10,293 nucleotides of DNA. Origin: JBOHHR01 sp050740975. Its GTDB lineage: Bacteria > Pseudomonadota > Gammaproteobacteria > JBOHHR01. Positions 7,520-10,293 of this stretch are shown here, in pieces. How positions within the stretch are numbered: the stretch's first letter is position 1; each line of letters opens with the position of its first letter. The stretch lies in contig JBOIEE010000088.1 in the NCBI GenBank assembly GCA_050740975.1, positions 1 to 10,293 on the forward strand, given 5' to 3'. Both the position numbers and the translations under genes were made by a program. The notes under the pieces were generated by a model, which saw only the letters and a list, made by a program, of their open reading frames with translations, did no database searches and was not told the DNA's origin.

Positions 7520-8839
7520 CTATCGGTACTCGCGATGCAAGCCAGCGTCACTCAAATTCATGTGCGCGTTGAGCCGCCTTTGTCGATAAGCAGACCACGC
7601 ACGCCCCCAGTTCATGGCCCAGGTGAAGTAATAGACCCCTCTGAACAGGGCTATGGGCAGCTGAATTTCCCGATTGCGAAATACATCCCCAGACAACACC
7701 GAGATCACGGCTTCTTTCATCCGAAGCACGTTTCGCGGCGCCATGAATAGCTCTTGCATCGCGGGCGAGGTAAAGCGATAGATAAACCAGGAAAACTTCG
7801 CTAAGCCACGTCGGACTCCATGATCAAATTCCCTCATCAGGTGATCCGCGCAGGGCAGATCCCGCAAGACCGCATCGACCGCCCGGGCAGCAGCGGTCGC
7901 GCTGTTCATGGCGAGATAAACACCGCTGGAGAACACCGGGTCTACAAAAGCGAAGGCATCGCCCACCAGCACATAAGCCCTTCCGTACATGCGCTTCGCG
8001 CAGTACGAGAAATTCCCTGCGGCCCGGACCGTTCCGACCAACTGCGCCTGCCGCATGCGCTCAGCGACGCCGGGACAGAGCGCTATGGTGTCCCACAGAA
8101 ACGCGTCCAAATCCTTGCGCCGAGTCTTGAGGTAGTCGGGCCAGCACACCGCGCCTACGCTGACCGTATCCGCGCGCAAAGGGATCATCCAAAACCACCC
8201 GTGCCGAAACCAGTAGATGCTGATATTGCCCTCATCTTTGCCCGAGCGCCGGCTAACACCCTTGAAGTGGCCGAAGACAGCGGCGCTTTGGTGTGCTTTG
8301 TCCTTTTGCTTTATCCCAAGCTTTGCGGCCAGGAAGGTATCCCGCCCAGTGGCATCCATCACGAACCGAGTCTCCCACTCGTGCCGCGCGCCTCGTTCAT
8401 CAATACCGCGCACGAGATGAGTGGGTCCCGAGCCGAAGATCACGTCCTTGATCGTCATCCCCTCATGCACGGTCACGCCCTGTTTGGCGCTATTGTTCAA
8501 CAACAGATAGTCGAACTCCGAGCGCTTGACCTGGAACGCATAAGGATGGGTCTTATCCAGCGCATCGGAAAAATAGATGGTTTCGGCGGGGCAGTCCGCG
8601 CTGAACTCGGCGCCGTACTTGACCACACCGATGTCCCTGACCTGGTCCAGCGCGCCCAATTGCTGGAAGATGGGCAAATTGAGCGGCAGCAGCGACTCAC
8701 CGATATGAAACCGTGGGTGGCGTTCTTTTTCGCACAGCACCACCTGCCAGCCTTTGCGGCGGAGCAAGGTTGCTATGGTGGAGCCGCCGGGACCCCCTCC
8801 GATAACCAGGGCATCGGCACGGTTGCGGGTGGTATCCAT
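7520..8839 (-). CDS. Flavin-dependent halogenase-like FAD oxidoreductase
   Basis: This 439-residue flavoprotein (from the ATG at 8839) has the N-terminal FAD fold ALVIGGGPGGS (10-20) and PRFHIGESLLP (42-52). Three features point to a halogenase rather than a plain monooxygenase. They are a lysine in VVKYGAEF (K74, candidate active-site Lys), GWFWMIP (214-220, the GWxWxIP signature) and FVDPVFSSG (298-306, the FxxPxxSxG tunnel motif). GDAFAFVDP also closes the FAD site. An upstream in-frame ATG at 8884 would add 15 residues. I prefer 8839 because it sits just before the Rossmann strand and the extension overlaps a tandem repeat in the divergent control region. In context it likely acts on a carrier-bound or free hydroxybenzoate/polyene, as in brominated xanthomonadin loci; the substrate is inferred. 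It heads the minus-strand operon. Confidence 0.85.
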   Translation of the reverse strand: MDTTRNRADALVIGGGPGGSTIATLLRRKGWQVVLCEKERHPRFHIGESLLPLNLPIFQQLGALDQVRDIGVVKYGAEFSADCPAETIYFSDALDKTHPYAFQVKRSEFDYLLLNNSAKQGVTVHEGMTIKDVIFGSGPTHLVRGIDERGARHEWETRFVMDATGRDTFLAAKLGIKQKDKAHQSAAVFGHFKGVSRRSGKDEGNISIYWFRHGWFWMIPLRADTVSVGAVCWPDYLKTRRKDLDAFLWDTIALCPGVAERMRQAQLVGTVRAAGNFSYCAKRMYGRAYVLVGDAFAFVDPVFSSGVYLAMNSATAAARAVDAVLRDLPCADHLMREFDHGVRRGLAKFSWFIYRFTSPAMQELFMAPRNVLRMKEAVISVLSGDVFRNREIQLPIALFRGVYYFTWAMNWGRAWSAYRQRRLNAHMNLSDAGLHREYR

Positions 8840-8884
8840 AGTTCGCGCTCGTTCGTTATAATCGCCACCGGGTTTACCGGCCAT

Positions 8885-8904
8885 AATGTGGTCTAATGTG
8901 GTCT
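8885..8904 (+). repeat. Tandem 10-bp direct repeat, AATGTGGTCT x2
   Basis: Two perfect, adjacent copies of AATGTGGTCT occupy 8885-8894 and 8895-8904. Counting the T before each copy, the repeat also reads TAATGTGGTC twice. The 10-bp period places both copies on the same DNA face, as with direct-repeat activator or repressor sites. The location within a divergent intergenic region supports a regulatory role, but slippage duplication is equally possible. Confidence 0.6.
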
Positions 8905-9032
8905 TAGGGGAAGATTAACATTTTTAGGGAGTATTCGGTTACGAGAACACAAGTGGAAAACACGTCGGAGCACGCCCCGCGACAAGATGCCGCGCCGCAA
9001 TAGTTGTGCGAGCTAAAATAGCAAAATCGAGT

Positions 9033-9037
9033 GGAGG
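9033..9037 (+). promoter_or_regulatory. Strong ribosome binding site of the ACP gene
   Basis: GGAGG lies seven bases before the ATG at 9045, the best Shine-Dalgarno match seen in the window. It fixes the ACP start and suggests the gene was once highly translated, as usual for carrier proteins. Confidence 0.8.
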
Positions 9038-9044
9038 TTAGCAA

Positions 9045-9317
9045 ATGGGGACCCATGCATCGCTGGAATCGGAAGTGGCACGGTTGATCGTCGAAACGCT
9101 TAACTTACAAGACATGCGAGCGGAAGAGATCGATCCCGACGCACCGTTGTTTGGTGAAGGCCTGGGGCTCGATTCCATCGATGCTTTGGAGCTGGCCCTG
9201 GCTATTTCGCGCAACAAACAACCGCTCGACGCCGCCCGCTTCGCGGCCCTTGGGCCACAAGGTCCAGCTGTTGCCCGGCAGGCGGGTCAAGCCCTTCGTC
9301 GGCGGCAACAAGAATGA
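9045..9317 (+). CDS. Acyl carrier protein, truncated by an IS junction
   Basis: Residues 1 to about 56 are an acyl carrier protein. An amphipathic first helix (EVARLIVETLNL) is followed by DPDAPLFGEGLGLDSIDALELALAI, with Ser44 in DSID as the phosphopantetheine site at the start of helix II. The GLGLDSIDALELA form is typical of ACPs in aryl polyene/xanthomonadin loci. After SRN (about position 9213) ACP similarity stops, where YGV-type sequence and helices III-IV should follow. The remaining about 34 codons are IS110-element DNA read in a non-transposase frame, ending in an arginine- and glutamine-rich tail. The 90-residue product lacks half the four-helix bundle and is probably non-functional, although the serine and helix II are intact. 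It is divergent from the halogenase operon and presumably started a second operon that is now cut off. Confidence 0.82.
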   Translation: MGTHASLESEVARLIVETLNLQDMRAEEIDPDAPLFGEGLGLDSIDALELALAISRNKQPLDAARFAALGPQGPAVARQAGQALRRRQQE

Positions 9318-10071
9318 TGCGGCGGACGCGCGGGCGATCTGGACCGCCGTGCAACAGCCGGGGATCAAAAGCGTGGCGGTCAAGAGCGAAGCCCAGCAAG
9401 CTGTGTTGGCGCTGCATCGCATGCGGCAACAACTGGTGAAGTTTCGCACCGCTCAGATCAATGGGCTACGTGGGCTCCTCACCGAGTATGGCGAAGTGAT
9501 GCCCCAGGGCAAGGCGGGGATCAGGAAAGAGATCTGCAAGGCGCTGCCGCGCTTAGCCGATCGACTCCCTGCGGTGCTGATCGACACGCTGCGCGAGCAG
9601 TTTGTGCGCATCGGGGAGCTCGATGTACAGGTGGTCGAGATTGAGCGGCGCTTGCGCCAGTGGCACCAGGACGACCCGGCGAGCCAACGGATTGGCGCAA
9701 TTCCTGGTGTGGGGTTACTCACCGCCACGGCGGCGGTTGCCACGATGGGCGATGCCAAGGCCTTCAAGTCGGGCCGTGAGTTTGCTGCCTGGTTAGGGCT
9801 TGTACCCCGGCAAAGCGGCACAGGCGGGCGCGTCAAACTGCTCGGGATCAGCAAGCGCGGCGACACCTACCTGAGAACGCTGCTGATCCACGGCGCCCGC
9901 TCGGTGCTGGCCCACAGTAAAGAGCCGCCTCACTGGGCAACAAACCTGGTCAAACGCCGACCGCAGAACGTCGTGGTGGTGGCGCTGGCGAATAAGATGG
10001 CACGCACGATCTGGGCTCTACTCGCCCATGACCGGGCGTACCAGAGAGGGTTTGTGAGTCAGCCCGCCTAG
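9229..10071 (+). pseudogene. IS110/IS1111-type transposase, N-terminally truncated
   Basis: The open frame encodes LGHKVQLLPGRRVKPF, then NKNDAADARAI, which holds the last two acidic residues of the DEDD RuvC-like site. Next come IPGVGLLTATA, the Transposase_20 hallmark, and AWLGLVPRQSGTGGRVKLLG, where the family has its catalytic serine. ISKRGDTYLRTLLIHGAR and the C-terminal tail ending at TAG complete the C-terminal domain. About the first 70 residues, with the first D and the E, are absent. At the junction AARFAALG appears in the ACP frame and LGHKVQ in the transposase frame. One extra C in the GGCCCTT run (about 9245) would explain this, so a frameshift accompanies the truncation. The open frame can be extended back to an ATG at 9151, but that part is ACP DNA. 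It is inactive in cis as it stands. Confidence 0.85.
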
Positions 10072-10293
10072 GGCGACGCACAAGGGGCATCAATTATTTT
10101 GAACGAAAGGAGTGGCACGCCGTAAAGGTTGCACAAAGGTACGATAACGGGTGATGGCAAACAGGCCAGACCGTGACCCACCAAGCCTGTATCCGCTTCC
10201 GGACTTCGAGTCCTTCCATGAAATGAGGCGTGGGTCAGCGGATCCCATCAGGGCCAGCAGGCATCCGCCTGCACAACAGGCCGGATATAAAAC
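10072..10293 (+). ncRNA. Putative guide (bridge/seek) RNA region of the IS1111-like element
   Basis: No gene is visible in these 222 bp after the transposase stop. Nested complementary segments can be found: TGATGG (10152-10157) with CCATCA (10245-10250), TGACCCA (10174-10180) with TGGGTCA (10231-10237), and the hairpin GGACT-TCG-AGTCC (10201-10213). ATCCGC (10191-10196) can also pair with GCGGAT (10238-10243), crossing the middle stem, so a pseudoknot or switch is possible. A separate hairpin ATCCGCCTG / CAGGCCGGAT (10263-10286) follows. IS110-family transposases use an element-encoded RNA with target- and donor-pairing loops, and in IS1111-type members it lies downstream of the transposase. 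Assignment to that role is by position and foldability only; the transcript ends are unknown. Confidence 0.55.

Larger units (their letters stand above)
8840..9044. promoter_or_regulatory. Divergent control region between halogenase and ACP genes
   Basis: These 205 bp separate two divergently transcribed genes and must hold both promoters. It contains a tandem 10-bp repeat (8885-8904), a TATAAC-like element on the minus strand near 8856-8862 close to the halogenase start, and TAAAAT at 9014-9019 upstream of the ACP gene. Neither -10-like element has a convincing -35 partner at 16-18 bp. The region is visibly richer in A and T than the flanking genes. A shared regulator for both operons is plausible but not demonstrated. 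Confidence 0.45.
9213..10293 (+). mobile_element. IS110-family (IS1111-like) element, left end deleted
   Basis: Similarity to an IS110-family element begins near the ACP break and runs to the window edge. It comprises a transposase lacking its N-terminus and a long 3' non-coding tail (10072-10293) of the sort seen in the IS1111 group. The left end, with its upstream non-coding DNA and the first part of the transposase, is missing. A simple insertion does not explain this, so a later deletion removed the left IS end and the ACP 3' part together. The right boundary is beyond the window. No terminal or subterminal inverted repeats could be paired. The left boundary is approximate (9210-9235). 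Confidence 0.8.

Noticed and set aside
7820..8896. A 358-codon plus-strand open frame opposite the halogenase gene
   Set aside because: It is antisense to a protein with clear FAD and halogenase motifs, and its translation has no recognisable domain. It is a shadow of GC-biased codon use.
9151..9240. ATG at 9151 as the genuine transposase start
   Set aside because: These codons lie inside the ACP gene in another frame and have no IS110 similarity. Transposase similarity starts only around LGHKVQ.
1..10293. CRISPR array, tRNA or rRNA genes
   Set aside because: No regularly spaced repeats and no tRNA or rRNA core motifs were seen on either strand.

Overview
The window reads as a chromosomal segment of a moderately GC-rich gammaproteobacterium. 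This rests on a canonical fabA-fabB pair (the anaerobic-type unsaturated fatty acid pathway), a UbiF-like ubiquinone hydroxylase, an Mpl murein-recycling ligase, a COX15-type heme A synthase and a small 4.5S-type SRP RNA. I cannot fix the genus from the sequence alone.

Layout. Positions 8-122 (minus) hold the SRP RNA gene ffs. A spacer of about 157 bp with an inverted repeat follows, then ctaA (280-1332, minus). Divergently, on the plus strand, come fabA (1468/1507-2055), fabB (2140-3357), a UbiF-like FAD hydroxylase (3379-4626) and mpl (4705-6072). These are ordinary housekeeping genes for respiration, membrane lipid synthesis, quinone synthesis and cell-wall recycling. The close fabB-ubiF spacing suggests co-transcription.

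The right half is accessory and rearranged. On the minus strand, a flavin-dependent halogenase-like gene (7520-8839) is followed after 8 bp by a chorismatase of the XanB2/FkbO/Hyg5 type (6456-7511). Its stop codon overlaps the GTG start of a third gene (6307-6459). That gene encodes only the first about 50 residues of a second FAD-dependent oxidoreductase, and it runs out of frame into the C-terminal tail of what looks like a cation/proton antiporter (6185-6310). Divergently, a small acyl carrier protein gene with a strong ribosome binding site starts at 9045. It breaks off after its phosphopantetheine-serine helix, at an IS110-family (IS1111-like) element whose transposase has lost its N-terminus.

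Chorismatase, halogenase and ACP together are the signature of a xanthomonadin / aryl polyene type pigment locus. In such loci chorismate is converted to a hydroxybenzoate starter that is loaded on an ACP, extended and halogenated. Here the locus is cut at both edges, so it appears to be a relic: two intact-looking enzymes flanked by two truncated ones.

The last about 220 bp are the 3' non-coding end of the IS element. They fold on paper into nested stems plus a strong terminal hairpin, as expected for the guide (bridge/seek) RNA known from this family. The window ends before the right boundary of the element.
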